Assembly (NCBI RefSeq): GCF_010894405.1
Contig: NZ_JAAIYA010000008.1
Location: 124,001-188,000 of the forward strand
From: Pyxidicoccus caerfyrddinensis
GTDB taxonomy: Bacteria; Myxococcota; Myxococcia; Myxococcales; Myxococcaceae
Reading direction: 5' to 3'
Length of the DNA: 64,000 bases
The notes below the pieces were generated by a model. It searched no databases. It was not told the DNA's origin and worked only from the letters and a program-made list of their open reading frames with translations. Of the stretch, positions 1 to 9,527 are shown piece after piece (position 1 is the stretch's first letter; every line of letters begins with the position of its first letter). The position numbers were made by a program, and so were the translations under genes.

Positions 1-2
1 AC

Positions 3-1487
3 GGCGGCGGCCCGTTCTATTCCGGCGGCACCGCGGTGATGGATGACCTGCGCAGCTCGGGCTTCACCACCATCATCCTGTGGAGCTTCCACATCGAGGA
101 CAACGGTGACCTGGTCTACAACGACATCCCGGTAGTCAAGAACGGGGCCTACATGGGCGACCCGGCCTGGCCGACGCGGCTGGCCACGCTCAAGACCGCG
201 CCGACGTCGGTCAATCGCATCGAAGTGTCAATCGGCGCCTGGAGCGTCCCCGACTTCGAGCGCATGGCCAGGCTGGTCAACGGCACCGCCACCGGCTGCG
301 GCAGCACCCTCGTCTGCGGCACCGGCAGCAACAGCATCCTGTACCGCAACTTCCAGGCGCTGAAGACCGCCACCGGCGCCAACGCGGTCAACTTCGACGA
401 CGAGAGCGCCTACGACCTCGCCCCGACCACCCAGTTCGGGCAGATGCTGATTGGCCAGGGCTACAAAATCACCTTCGCGCCCTACACCAATCAGAGCTTC
501 TGGCGGAGCCTCAGGGACAGCCTCGGCAGCGCGGTCGACGGCATCTACCTCCAAGTCTACGACGGCGGCGCCGGCAACAATCCGGCGAGCTGGAACACCG
601 CGATGGGAATGACCGTCGACCCGGGCCTGTGGTCTCGCCACGGCACCGGCTGCAGCAGCGGCGACAGTCCGGCCACGGTGCAGAGCAAGATGAGCACCTG
701 GAAGAGCACCGCCGGTATCGGCGGCGGCTTCATGTGGCTGTACGACGACATCCAGAAGTGCGTGGCGCAGGGCACGACCGCGCAGTACGCGGCGGCCATC
801 AACACCGCGGTCAGCGGCAACACCCCGCCGGTGGCCAACTTCGGCGTCACCGTGAGCGGACTGGTCGCGACCTTCAGCGACTCCTCCAGCGACAGCGACG
901 GCAGCATCACCTCGCGCAGCTGGACTTTCGGCGACGGCAGCAGCTCGACGGCGACCAACCCCAGCCATGTCTACGCCAGCGCCGGCAACTACAACGTCAG
1001 CCTGACGGTGACCGACAACGGCGGCGCCAGCCACACCAAGACCCAGACAGTCTCGGTCGGCGCCGGCAACGTCAACCTGGCGCTCAACAAACCGGCGACC
1101 GGCTCCAGCGCCTGCAACAGCAGCGAGACGCCGGCCAAGGCGGTCAACGGCAGCGTCTCCGGCGGCAACACCGACAAGTTCTGCTCGTTGACCACCGCGT
1201 CCTGGCTGCAGGTCGATCTCGGCTCGGCGCAGACGGTCAGCAGCTTCGTGGTCAAGCATGCCGGCGCGGGCGGTGAATCGAGCACCTGGAACACCCGGGC
1301 CTTCACCATCCAGACCTCCAGCAACGGCTCCAGCTGGAGCACCCCGGTGACGGTGACCAACAACACCGCCAGCACCTCGACCCACTCCATCAGCGCCACG
1401 TCGGCGCGCTACATCAAGCTCAACGTGACCACCCCGACCCAGAACGGCGACCCGGCGACGCGCATCTACGAATTCGAGGTGCGCTGA
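3..1487 (+). CDS. Secreted glycosidase-like protein with PKD and F5/8C domains (5' end outside window)
   Basis: The reading frame is already open at the first bases, so the N-terminus lies upstream of the window. Three parts are visible. The first ~265 residues look like a TIM-barrel (chitinase/GH18-like) catalytic domain, with VNFDDES resembling the acidic strand-4 motif. Next is a PKD domain (starts near PPVANF, contains SWTFGDGSSS and NVSLTVTDNGG). Last is a C-terminal coagulation factor 5/8 (discoidin) carbohydrate-binding domain starting NLALNKPATGSS and ending in YEFEV. This layout fits an exported polysaccharide-degrading enzyme. The exact glycosidase family is not certain. A strong hairpin follows the stop codon. 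Confidence 0.75.
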   Translation, partial: GGGPFYSGGTAVMDDLRSSGFTTIILWSFHIEDNGDLVYNDIPVVKNGAYMGDPAWPTRLATLKTAPTSVNRIEVSIGAWSVPDFERMARLVNGTATGCGSTLVCGTGSNSILYRNFQALKTATGANAVNFDDESAYDLAPTTQFGQMLIGQGYKITFAPYTNQSFWRSLRDSLGSAVDGIYLQVYDGGAGNNPASWNTAMGMTVDPGLWSRHGTGCSSGDSPATVQSKMSTWKSTAGIGGGFMWLYDDIQKCVAQGTTAQYAAAINTAVSGNTPPVANFGVTVSGLVATFSDSSSDSDGSITSRSWTFGDGSSSTATNPSHVYASAGNYNVSLTVTDNGGASHTKTQTVSVGAGNVNLALNKPATGSSACNSSETPAKAVNGSVSGGNTDKFCSLTTASWLQVDLGSAQTVSSFVVKHAGAGGESSTWNTRAFTIQTSSNGSSWSTPVTVTNNTASTSTHSISATSARYIKLNVTTPTQNGDPATRIYEFEVR

Positions 1488-1494
1488 CCCCTCC

Positions 1495-1538
1495 CCTGCC
1501 GCTCCGACAGGTCTGTTGGTGACCTGTCGGAGGGCAGG
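1495..1538. terminator. Bidirectional terminator hairpin between convergent genes
   Basis: CTCCGACAGGTC (1502-1513) and GACCTGTCGGAG (1521-1532) form a perfect 12-bp stem with a 7-nt loop. The stem continues as CCTGCC (1495-1500) with GGCAGG (1533-1538) after one unpaired G. It lies exactly between two convergent stop codons. Confidence 0.75.
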
Positions 1539-1544
1539 AGCGCG

Positions 1545-2561
1545 TTACTCCGCCCTGCCCTTCACGTCCTGCCAACGCTGGCCCGAGCTGTAGTTGGCCG
1601 GGATCCACCGGTAGTTCCGCCCCTCCGTGCCAAGCCGGCCCAGTCCGGGAAAGGGCATGTGCGCGAGGCCAATCAGGTCGCCCCGCCCCGCTGCCTCCGC
1701 GAACACCCGGGCGCGCTGGGCCGCCGCCGCACGGGCATCGACGTCGTAGGCGACCGTCACCGAGGGCTCGCGCAGCTGCACCGAGCCGAAGTGCATGAGG
1801 TCGCCCCACAAGATGAGCCGCTGCCCCCGGCTCTCGACGACGTAGGCGCTGTGCCCCGGCGTATGCCCCGGAGTCGCCACGGCCCGGATGCCCTGGACGA
1901 TGGCGTCCCCGCTTCCGAACGTCTTCAGCTTCCCCGCACCCTGGTACGGCTCCACCATGGCCCGCGCCTCCTCGAAGTACTTCGGGTCCACCGGTCCCTT
2001 CGCCTTGTTCTCGCGACCGAGCCAGAAGTCCGCCTCGCGCGAGTGCACCTGGAGGACGGCGTTGGGGAACGCCCGGCGCGCGCCGGACATGAGCCCACCG
2101 GAGTGGTCGGAATGGATGTGCGTGAGCAGCACCACGTCAATCTGCTCGGGCTGATAGCCCGCGCCCCGGAGGCTCTGCTGGAGCCGGCCTCCCACGTCGG
2201 GACCGAAGAAGCCTCCCACGCCCGTGTCAACGAGCACCAGCGCCGTGCCGGTGTTGATGAGGAACGCGTTGATGGACAGCTCGACCGGGTCCTCGAGGTG
2301 GTCGCGCGCGAGCAGTTCCGCTACGCGCTCCGGCGTCGTGTGCGTCGCCACCTCGCGCACGGTCTGGGGAACGGTGCCGTCGGACAGCGCGGTGATTTCG
2401 AAGTCGCCGAGCAGCATCCGATAGAAGCCAGGTGCCTGGGTTCTCACCTGGGGCGCGGCCGCCTGGACGGCGGACGGAAGCAGTGGAGCGACGGCCAGCA
2501 CCAGCAGGGTGAGGGCGCGCGAGACAGCGAGGAAGGCACCGCGGGGCAGAGGTCTTTTCAT
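1545..2561 (-). CDS. Secreted MBL-fold metallo-hydrolase
   Basis: 338 aa. The chosen ATG gives MKRPLPRGAF followed by a hydrophobic stretch and an AxA-like cleavage site (SAVQAAAP), so it is probably exported. The metallo-beta-lactamase signature HIHSDH (in LLTHIHSDHSGG) is intact, followed downstream by GHTPGHSAY and GDLMHF, the other metal ligands of the family. The class hydrolyses esters, lactones or thioesters; the substrate cannot be read. An in-frame extension upstream of the ATG runs through the divergent regulator and is low-complexity, so it is not coding. The gene is divergent from a LysR regulator that probably controls it. Confidence 0.85.
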   Translation of the reverse strand: MKRPLPRGAFLAVSRALTLLVLAVAPLLPSAVQAAAPQVRTQAPGFYRMLLGDFEITALSDGTVPQTVREVATHTTPERVAELLARDHLEDPVELSINAFLINTGTALVLVDTGVGGFFGPDVGGRLQQSLRGAGYQPEQIDVVLLTHIHSDHSGGLMSGARRAFPNAVLQVHSREADFWLGRENKAKGPVDPKYFEEARAMVEPYQGAGKLKTFGSGDAIVQGIRAVATPGHTPGHSAYVVESRGQRLILWGDLMHFGSVQLREPSVTVAYDVDARAAAAQRARVFAEAAGRGDLIGLAHMPFPGLGRLGTEGRNYRWIPANYSSGQRWQDVKGRAE

Positions 2562-2619
2562 GGGCGATGAGATAGCGCCGGGCCTTCCCTGGGATAAACA
2601 GGCGCTCGTCACACACTCC

Positions 2620-2635
2620 GTTTCACCCCTGAAAC
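2620..2635. promoter_or_regulatory. Candidate LysR operator
   Basis: GTTTCA-CCCC-TGAAAC is a perfect 16-bp interrupted palindrome containing the T-N11-A core typical of LysR-type regulators. It lies 13 bp before the regulator start and about 60 bp before the divergent hydrolase start, where an autoregulated divergent pair would have its binding site. Confidence 0.55.
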
Positions 2636-2648
2636 AATGAGGTGGAAG

Positions 2649-3650
2649 ATGGACAGGTTCGCGGCGATGGAAGCCTTCGTCCGCGTGGTGGAGAGCGGAA
2701 ACTTCACCAAGGCGGCCGACGCGCTGGGCCGCCCGAAGACGGCGGTGACCCGGCTGATTCAACAGCTGGAGGCGACCCTGCGCGTGAAGCTGCTGCACCG
2801 CACCACGCGCCGTGTGACGGTCACCCCGGAGGGCATGACCTACTACCAGCAGGCCTTGCGCCTGTTGGGAGAGGTGCGAGAACTCGAGGCCACGCTGGCC
2901 CAGACACGGCGCGGCCCCCGGGGGCGCCTGCGGGTGGAGTCGAGTGGGACGATTTCCCGGCTGCTCATCGTTCCCGCGCTGCCGTCGTTCTACGCGCGCT
3001 ACCCGCAGCTGCACATCGAGCTGGGGGTGAGCGACCGCCCCGTGGACCTCCTCGCGGACAACGTCGACTGCGCCATTCGCGGAGGTGGCGTGAAAGACGA
3101 CTCCCTGGTGGCACGGCACCTCGGCGACCTCTGCTATCTGGCATGCGCGTCACTGCGGTATCTGGAGCGTCACGGCGCGCCACTCCACCCGCAGGAGCTG
3201 GCGGGCGCGTCGCACGCGGTGGTCAGCTACTTCTCGTCACTGAGCGGCAAGGAGCTCCCCTTCGTCTTCATCCGCGATGGCCAGCGGCTCGAGGTCCAGG
3301 GCCGCAGCCAGCTCACGCTCAACGAAACCAACGCGTACCTGGCCGCCGGGCTCGCGGGCCTGGGCGTCATGATTGCCCCCCACTTCGTGTTGGAGCCGTA
3401 CCTGGCCGCGGGTGAGCTGGTGCCGGTGCTGGAAGGATGGCAGCCCGAACCCCGTCCCCTGTTCCTGGTCTACCCACCCTCGCGACAGCTGGGCGCCGGC
3501 CTGCGGGTCTTCATCGACTGGACGACGGAGCTGTTCGCGAGTCGGCCGAGCCTGTGGCGCCGAGTCCAGAGCGACGGACGCACCCGGCAACCCACCCACG
3601 CAGGGGCCCCCTCCCTGCCCCCTCCATCCAACCCTGTCGACCATTCTTAG
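2649..3650 (+). CDS. LysR-family transcriptional regulator
   Basis: 333 aa from the ATG giving MDRFAAMEAF. That ATG sits just behind GAGGTGG; an ATG four codons upstream lacks a ribosome-binding site. The N-terminal winged helix (residues ~1-60) has the family pattern FTKAADALGRPKTAVTRLIQQLE and LLHRTTRRVTVT. The remainder is the periplasmic-binding-like effector domain (RLRVESSGTISRLLIVP to the C-terminus). It resembles the single-gene regulators of secreted hydrolases and is divergent from the MBL hydrolase, its likely target. The proline-rich tail looks non-structured. Confidence 0.88.
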   Translation: MDRFAAMEAFVRVVESGNFTKAADALGRPKTAVTRLIQQLEATLRVKLLHRTTRRVTVTPEGMTYYQQALRLLGEVRELEATLAQTRRGPRGRLRVESSGTISRLLIVPALPSFYARYPQLHIELGVSDRPVDLLADNVDCAIRGGGVKDDSLVARHLGDLCYLACASLRYLERHGAPLHPQELAGASHAVVSYFSSLSGKELPFVFIRDGQRLEVQGRSQLTLNETNAYLAAGLAGLGVMIAPHFVLEPYLAAGELVPVLEGWQPEPRPLFLVYPPSRQLGAGLRVFIDWTTELFASRPSLWRRVQSDGRTRQPTHAGAPSLPPPSNPVDHS

Positions 3651-3696
3651 AATCAACGGAGAGCCCTGACCTCGGCGGCTCAAAGGGGGAGCAGGA

Positions 3697-6438
3697 ATGA
3701 TGACAGCGGAGGCCAGGACCGAAGAGCGCGGCCTCTCCGACTGGACCCGGCAGTTCGATGTCATCGTCTGGGCCGCCGACGCGGTGACGCTTCAACTCAT
3801 GCACGTGAGTCCGAATGCCGCCGGGATTCTCGGCTATCCACTGGAGCAGTGGTGGACCGAGGCGGACTTCCTCGCCAGGCACCTCCACCCCGAGGACCTC
3901 GACGACGCGCTGGAGCTCTTCCTGGACAGCACACGACACCGGACCGAGCGCAGCGGCGTGCTCCGGTTCCTGGATGCGAACGGGCAGGCGCTCCCCTTTC
4001 TCACCAAGGTGCTCACGCTCGAACACGGCGAGGGCCATGCGCCCGAGCTGCGGTGCTTGATGGTGCGCCTCGGGCGGAACACCCGCGCCAGCCGGGAATG
4101 CGAGCATTCGCGCTCCCTCCAGCGCACCGAGCGGGAGCGGGATGCGCTCCTCCGCAAGGAGCACGAAGCCCGGGAGCGCGCGGAGGCGCTGGCCAGACAG
4201 CTCGCGGCCGGCGAGTCGCGCTTCCGCAGCATCTTCGAATCCCACCTCATCGGGCTCGTGCTCACCGACAACCACGGCCGCGTCCTCCATGCCAACGACG
4301 CCTTCCTGCGCATCGTGGGCTACAGCCGCGAGGACCTGGAGGCGGGCCGCATCAACTTCATGGACATCACCCCACCGGAGTTCCACGCGGTGACGCTGCG
4401 GGCGCTGGAGGAAATCGAAGCCCGCGGCATGGCGAGCACCTTCGAGAAGGAATACGTGCGCAAGGACGGTCGTCGCGTGCCCGTCATGCTGGGCAGCGTC
4501 CGCCTGCCCGCCTCGAATCAGAATGCCACCTTCGTGCTGGACCTGACCGAGCGCAAGGAGGCCGAAGCGGAACGCGAGCGCTTCTTCCGCCTGGCGCCGG
4601 ACATGTTCTGCATCGCCGACATGGACGGCTTCTACAAGCGGGTGAACCCGGCCTTCACGCGCATCCTGGGCTGGAGCGAGGAGGAGCTCCGCGCCCGGCC
4701 CCTTCTGGACTTCATCCACCCGGAGGACCGCGGCAGGGGGGAGGAGACCCTGGCCGCCCTCAAGCGGGGAACTGCTGACCCCGGGCTCACCGTCCGCGTC
4801 GAGTGCAGGGATGGCGGGTGGAGGTGGCTCAACTGGACCTCCGTGCCCGTGCCGGAGACGGGCCTCATCTACGCCTCCGCGCGCGACGTCACCCGGCAAC
4901 GGAAGGCCGAGGAGCAGCTCGTGCTGGCGGAGCAGCGGCTGCGGACCGTCATCAACAGCGGGCCAATTGTCCTCGCCGTGCTCGACGCCGATGGCCGCTT
5001 CGTCGTGTCCGAGGGCAAGGGGCTCCAGAGCCTGGGACTGTCTCCGGGCCAGGTGGTGGGACAGTCCGCCCTCGAGATGTACGCGAACGAGCCCCACGTG
5101 CAGGAGTTCCTCCTCCGGGGACTCCGGGGAGAGACCTTCTCCACCATCGTCCAGACCGCCGGTCTCACCTTCGAGGTGTTCTACCAGCCCGTCCTGGACG
5201 AGGCCGGCCGCGTCTCCACCCTCAGCATCGCGTCATTGGACGTGACGGAGCGCGTCCGGGTAGAGGCCGAGCGGGAGGAGCTCATCCGCCAGTTGATGCA
5301 CGAGCGGAGCATCCTCCAGGCCGTCCTGCAGCAACTCCCGCACTCCGTCTACATTGCCGAAGCGCCCACCGGAAAACTCTTCCTCGCCAACGCGCAGGCG
5401 GAGGCACAGATTCGCGGCCCCACCACACCCGCCAGGAACACGGAGGAGTACCGCGGCTACCCGGGCTTCCATGCCGATGGGCGGCCGTACGAACCCCACG
5501 AGTGGCCCCTGCCCCGTGCCATGGCCTCCGGAGTGCCGGTCATGGCCGAGGCCGTCCACGTCATCCGGGGCGACGGCAGCTGGGGCATCATCGAGTACAG
5601 CGCGACGCCCGTGCGCGACGCGCAGGGCCACATCACCCACGGCGTGGTGGTGGGAGTGGACGTCACCGCGCGCAAGGAGGCGGAGCGGGAGCGGGAGCGA
5701 CTCCTCGAGGAGCTGAAGCTGGCGGTCAGCGCCCGCGACGAGTTTCTGGGCATCGCCAGCCATGAGCTCAAGACGCCGCTGACGCCCCTGGCCCTCAAGC
5801 TCGAGGCGCTCGCGCGCGCGGCCGGAGCCGAGCCGGAGTCCTCCCTGGCCCGGCGTCTCGCGCCCCACGTGGAAGTCATGCGGCGGCAGGTAAAGCGGCT
5901 CGCCTGCCTGGTGAACGACCTCCTGGATGTGTCGAACATTGGCGCCGGACGACTGGCCCTCACGCTCGACCCCCAGCAGTGCGACCTCGCGGCGCTGGTG
6001 CGCGACGTGGCCGGGCGCTTCGACACCGAGGTGAAGCGCGCGGGCTGCGAGGTCCGCCTCCACGCTCCCGCGCCGGTGGAGGGCACCTGGGACAGCTCGC
6101 GGCTGGAGCAGGTGGTGACGAACCTGCTGGCGAACGCCGTCAAGTACGGCCCCGGCCACCCGGTGATGCTGAGCGTGGAGACCGTGGACGGGCGCGCGAG
6201 GCTGACGGTCAGCGACCGGGGCATCGGCATCGCGCCGGAGAACCTCCAGCGCATCTGGGGCAAGTTCGAGCGCGCGGTGTCCGAGCGCCATTACGGAGGA
6301 CTGGGCCTGGGGCTCTACATCTCCCGGCAGATTGTCGAGGCCCTGGGCGGCACGGTGAAGGTCGAGAGCACGCTCGGCCAGGGCGCCACGTTCATCGTCG
6401 AGCTTCCACTGCAGGGCGGCGCGGCCCGCAGCGCCTGA
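3697..6438 (+). CDS. Multi-PAS sensor histidine kinase
   Basis: 913 aa with no obvious signal peptide or membrane segment, so probably cytoplasmic. There are five successive PAS modules (approximately residues 20-130, 170-290, 290-405, 410-525 and 530-665), separated by short coiled coils (RERDALLRKEHEARERAEAL). A HisKA domain follows with the phospho-acceptor in GIASHELKTPL (His near 688). The HATPase domain has the N box NLLANAVKYG (~808), G1 box DRGIGI (~839) and G2 box GLGLGLY (~867). No receiver domain or adjacent response regulator is present, so it is an orphan kinase. GGGGGAGCAGGA precedes the start; two adjacent ATGs are possible. Confidence 0.9.
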   Translation: MMTAEARTEERGLSDWTRQFDVIVWAADAVTLQLMHVSPNAAGILGYPLEQWWTEADFLARHLHPEDLDDALELFLDSTRHRTERSGVLRFLDANGQALPFLTKVLTLEHGEGHAPELRCLMVRLGRNTRASRECEHSRSLQRTERERDALLRKEHEARERAEALARQLAAGESRFRSIFESHLIGLVLTDNHGRVLHANDAFLRIVGYSREDLEAGRINFMDITPPEFHAVTLRALEEIEARGMASTFEKEYVRKDGRRVPVMLGSVRLPASNQNATFVLDLTERKEAEAERERFFRLAPDMFCIADMDGFYKRVNPAFTRILGWSEEELRARPLLDFIHPEDRGRGEETLAALKRGTADPGLTVRVECRDGGWRWLNWTSVPVPETGLIYASARDVTRQRKAEEQLVLAEQRLRTVINSGPIVLAVLDADGRFVVSEGKGLQSLGLSPGQVVGQSALEMYANEPHVQEFLLRGLRGETFSTIVQTAGLTFEVFYQPVLDEAGRVSTLSIASLDVTERVRVEAEREELIRQLMHERSILQAVLQQLPHSVYIAEAPTGKLFLANAQAEAQIRGPTTPARNTEEYRGYPGFHADGRPYEPHEWPLPRAMASGVPVMAEAVHVIRGDGSWGIIEYSATPVRDAQGHITHGVVVGVDVTARKEAERERERLLEELKLAVSARDEFLGIASHELKTPLTPLALKLEALARAAGAEPESSLARRLAPHVEVMRRQVKRLACLVNDLLDVSNIGAGRLALTLDPQQCDLAALVRDVAGRFDTEVKRAGCEVRLHAPAPVEGTWDSSRLEQVVTNLLANAVKYGPGHPVMLSVETVDGRARLTVSDRGIGIAPENLQRIWGKFERAVSERHYGGLGLGLYISRQIVEALGGTVKVESTLGQGATFIVELPLQGGAARSA

Positions 6439-6489
6439 GCAGACACAATGCCGGGGCTCCCACAGCCTCGCTGTAGTAGGTTGGCGTGA

Positions 6490-8847
6490 ATGGTACGAAC
6501 TCCAGTGTTGATGTTTATCGGGTTCCTCCTCCTGGCCTCCGCCGATGCAGCTGCCGCGTCTCCAGACGCTGGCACCGCGAGGTCCGTCGAGGAGGCATCG
6601 AAGCGAGTGCAGAGTGCCCGCACGGCCCTTGCGACGGCGGTTCAGCGGATCGAGAAGGAGCCGCCGAGCAACGCCGACCTCGACGCCGCCCTCGCGGCGG
6701 TGGAAGCGCTGAAAGATGCGCTCAATGCAGGGGCGAGCTTCGAGACGGAGGACCTCGAGTACGCCAAGACGGTCCTGGCTGCACGGAAGGAGCTCCGGAC
6801 GCACCGCCAGTACGTCGAAGAGCGCCGAGCCAAGGTCCACATCCACGAGTTCCGCCGGCGCATCGATGGCGCACTCGCGACCGTGAACGAGCGCATGGCG
6901 AAGCTCGGGCAGGGGGACCCCGGCCCCAAAGCGATGGACGAGGCCCGGGCCGCCGTGGAGGCGCTCAAGAAGCTGGCGGACGAGGGCCGGCCCCTGACGA
7001 ACCAGGATCCGAAGTTCGCCGCGTACCTCACCGAGGTCGACGCGACCATCGCCCGTCACGAGAAGACGATTGACGAACGGTGGCTGCAGCAGTCGGCACA
7101 GAAGCAGCGAGGGCTCCTGGACGAGCGCCGCAAGGCGCTGTCCACCGCGCTCGCCGAGCTGGGCAAGGCCTGGTCGGACGAGAAGTTCGCAGCCGCCGAC
7201 ACGGCGGCTGCGGCGCTGCAGAAGCAGCTCGAGGAGGGCAAGCCGCTCGAGGAGCGCGACAGGGCGTATCGCGCGGAGGCGGAGAAGGCACGAGCCGAGA
7301 TCACCCAGGCGAAGCGCCGGATGGATGAACTCGTGGTGCAGGCGGGTGTCTCCCGGGTCAAGGTGGAGCTGGGGCCTGCCCATGAGGAGCTCGTCGCGGC
7401 CGCCAAGGCGCTCCGCGCGAGGAGGCCCACGCCCGAGCAGCTCGCCGAGGCGAAGACCGCGGCGTTCGTCGTCCGGAAGCTGGTGGAGAAATACGAGCCG
7501 CAGGCCGCGCGGAGCCAGGCCATCGGCCAGTACCTCGCCGAGGTGAAGAACACGCTCGTCGAGGTGGAGGTGGCACTCCAGGTCCGCAGCCTCGATGCAG
7601 CTCGCGCCGACGTCTTGCAGGCCTTGCGCAATCTCGAGAAGCGGACTGTGACCGCTGAGCAGTTCGAGGAGGCGAAGACGGCGCTGGTCGTCCTGGAGAA
7701 GACGCTCGAGACGGTTCACGCGAAGAACCCCGCCATCAGCCCGGCCGCCGCCGAGGCGCGTCAGCTGCTCAAGGACGGGCGGGCGACGATGGAGCGGCGC
7801 CGGTACGAGGTCGACCTGCAGCAGCAGCGCGTGAAGGTCGACGAGGCGCGGAAGAACGCGGCGGCCCTGGTCAGCCAGGTCCAGAAGGAGACGCCCTCGG
7901 AGGCGCAGCTCCAGGAGGCAGAGAACGCCATCAAGCAGATCGGCGTGGTGCTGGAGGCTGGCGCCCACTTCGTCAAGAAGGACCGCGACTACGCGCTGTA
8001 CGCCAAGGAGACGAAGGAGCGCATGGCGGAGCTGAGCGAGCGCGTCAATCGGAAGAAGATCGTGCTGGCCGCGGCGGACGCCCGCGCTCAGCTCGCGGAG
8101 CGGCTGGCCACGACGAAGGAGAAGCTCGAAGCCGCGAAGCGCGTCTCGGCGACCGACGGCGACGTAGAGACGGCCTCGAAGAGCGTGGACGAGGTCATGA
8201 AGATGTTCGAGGCGCGCGCGGAGCTGGAGCGGCAGGACGCGGGCTACGCGGCGTACGCGGAGCGGGCGCGCGCCGAGTGGCTGAAGCTGGTCGAGGCGCT
8301 CGAGTTCGCGAAGCAAGCGCGGGCGTTGCGCCGGGTGACCGGTGAGTCCCTGGCTGCCGCCAACACCGCGTCGGAGGCGGCCGCGGCCTCCGCGGACCTG
8401 CGCAAGAGGAACGCGCTGTACGCGAGCGCGCTCGAGAAGCTCAAGGCCTGCCAGGACGACGGTGCCAGGATGGTGAAGGAGAACGCCAGCCTCGCCACGG
8501 TGGACGTGCTCGTTGGCGGTGTCCCCACCCGGCCCCAGGAGGTGATGGCTCAGTGCGCCCAGAAGGCAGAGGCGCTGCAGGAGCCCCAGAAGAGGGCCGA
8601 CGTGCAGCTTCGGTTCAACGAAGGCCCGAGGAAGGCCTATGACTCGGCGAAGGCGCTCCTCTCCAAGGGTCGCAAGAGCGAGGCGCTCGCGCAGTTCAAC
8701 GAGTGCATCGCGGAGGGGCGGATCCTGGAGAACCGGTATCCCGACTTCAAGGAGCAGAAGTTCGACGTCGGCGGCACCAACATGAGCATGCTCGAGCTGA
8801 TCCAGGTCTGCGTGAAGGAGCGCAAACCGCTGCAGTCGGCCCCCTGA
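6490..8847 (+). CDS. Secreted helical-repeat protein of unknown function
   Basis: 785 aa with a clear signal peptide (MVRTPVLMFIGFLLLASADAAA). Everything after it is Ala/Glu/Lys/Arg-rich helix. About seven or eight degenerate copies of an ~80-residue unit can be traced, each ending in a G..L...D..YA.Y-like signature (AGASFETEDLEYA, EGRPLTNQDPKFAAY, EGKPLEERDRAY, AGAHFVKKDRDYALY, ARAELERQDAGYAAY). The final ~130 residues differ, contain four Cys, and have a TPR-like stretch (LLSKGRKSEALAQFNECI). It probably forms an elongated periplasmic rod or scaffold. No enzymatic motif was seen. It begins 51 bp after the kinase, possibly in the same transcript. Confidence 0.75.
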   Translation: MVRTPVLMFIGFLLLASADAAAASPDAGTARSVEEASKRVQSARTALATAVQRIEKEPPSNADLDAALAAVEALKDALNAGASFETEDLEYAKTVLAARKELRTHRQYVEERRAKVHIHEFRRRIDGALATVNERMAKLGQGDPGPKAMDEARAAVEALKKLADEGRPLTNQDPKFAAYLTEVDATIARHEKTIDERWLQQSAQKQRGLLDERRKALSTALAELGKAWSDEKFAAADTAAAALQKQLEEGKPLEERDRAYRAEAEKARAEITQAKRRMDELVVQAGVSRVKVELGPAHEELVAAAKALRARRPTPEQLAEAKTAAFVVRKLVEKYEPQAARSQAIGQYLAEVKNTLVEVEVALQVRSLDAARADVLQALRNLEKRTVTAEQFEEAKTALVVLEKTLETVHAKNPAISPAAAEARQLLKDGRATMERRRYEVDLQQQRVKVDEARKNAAALVSQVQKETPSEAQLQEAENAIKQIGVVLEAGAHFVKKDRDYALYAKETKERMAELSERVNRKKIVLAAADARAQLAERLATTKEKLEAAKRVSATDGDVETASKSVDEVMKMFEARAELERQDAGYAAYAERARAEWLKLVEALEFAKQARALRRVTGESLAAANTASEAAAASADLRKRNALYASALEKLKACQDDGARMVKENASLATVDVLVGGVPTRPQEVMAQCAQKAEALQEPQKRADVQLRFNEGPRKAYDSAKALLSKGRKSEALAQFNECIAEGRILENRYPDFKEQKFDVGGTNMSMLELIQVCVKERKPLQSAP

Positions 8848-8891
8848 CGCACTTGTGGGGTTCGGAGGCCAGACCCGGAGGCCGGGAGTTG

Positions 8892-9428
8892 ATGAGGGTT
8901 CACTCCTGGTACTACTGTAACTGGATGGACCTTCGAATGAGCTGGCTCTGGCGCTGTGGAGTCGTCGTGGTGGCGGTGGGACTGGCCGCCTGCAACGCGG
9001 GTGGGGTGAGCGAGGAGGGCACCTCGCTCGAGTCCGCCGAGTCTTCGCTGGTCTGTGATGTGTCGCAGACCTGCGCGAGCGGTATCTCCGTCACCTGCGG
9101 CTCCGCGTCGGGCGTGTGCAACTCGGGTGCGGACGGCGGCGGTTGGGTGGAGTGTGACGGTGTCCGCACCTACTGCCCGCCGGCCTGTACCTGCGGTGCC
9201 ACGCGCTACACCGCCAACCGGTATGGCGAGGGTGCCACCTGCGGCGCCGCGGCCGTGCAGGCGCGCGGCTTCCTCACCGAAATGGTGGCCGCGAAGTGCC
9301 CCGCTGGCGGCTGCAACGTCGTCGATAGCCTGGGCACGTGCGTGCCGCTCGGCCCCAGCCGCCTGGACGGCTTCCGGATGAGCATCATCCGGACCTACTC
9401 GTGCAAGGAGCCGGCGAACTGCCAGTAG
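8892..9428 (+). CDS. Cysteine-rich lipoprotein
   Basis: 178 aa from the ATG preceded by GGGAG; ATGs at 8925 and 8937 would give shorter, more conventional signal peptides. The sequence WRCGVVVVAVGLAAC is a lipoprotein signal with lipobox LAAC, and the following N leaves outer-membrane sorting possible. The mature part has many Cys arranged as pairs (CDVSQTCASG, CTCGATRY, CPAGGC), suggesting disulfide bonds in the periplasm or on the surface. Function is unknown; such proteins are common in myxobacteria. Confidence 0.7.
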   Translation: MRVHSWYYCNWMDLRMSWLWRCGVVVVAVGLAACNAGGVSEEGTSLESAESSLVCDVSQTCASGISVTCGSASGVCNSGADGGGWVECDGVRTYCPPACTCGATRYTANRYGEGATCGAAAVQARGFLTEMVAAKCPAGGCNVVDSLGTCVPLGPSRLDGFRMSIIRTYSCKEPANCQ

Positions 9429-9527
9429 GCAGCCGCTTTCGTTGCCCCGGATCCGCGGGAGCGCCGTGTCGCTGGCGGCGACCTTCACGTCCCGGACGAT
9501 GTAGCCAGCGGAGCCCAGCCGGCGGTG

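Noticed and set aside
228..1385. A 385-codon minus-strand frame in the first gene
   Set aside because: Shadow of the PKD/F5/8C protein; no start site and biased composition.
1545..2561. Calling the MBL protein a quorum-quenching lactonase
   Set aside because: Motif fits the superfamily but nothing specific to AHL lactonases was seen.
5233..8316. A 1027-codon minus-strand frame across the histidine kinase and the repeat protein
   Set aside because: Spans two independent plus-strand genes; Leu/Arg/His-rich mirror of G+C-biased codons.
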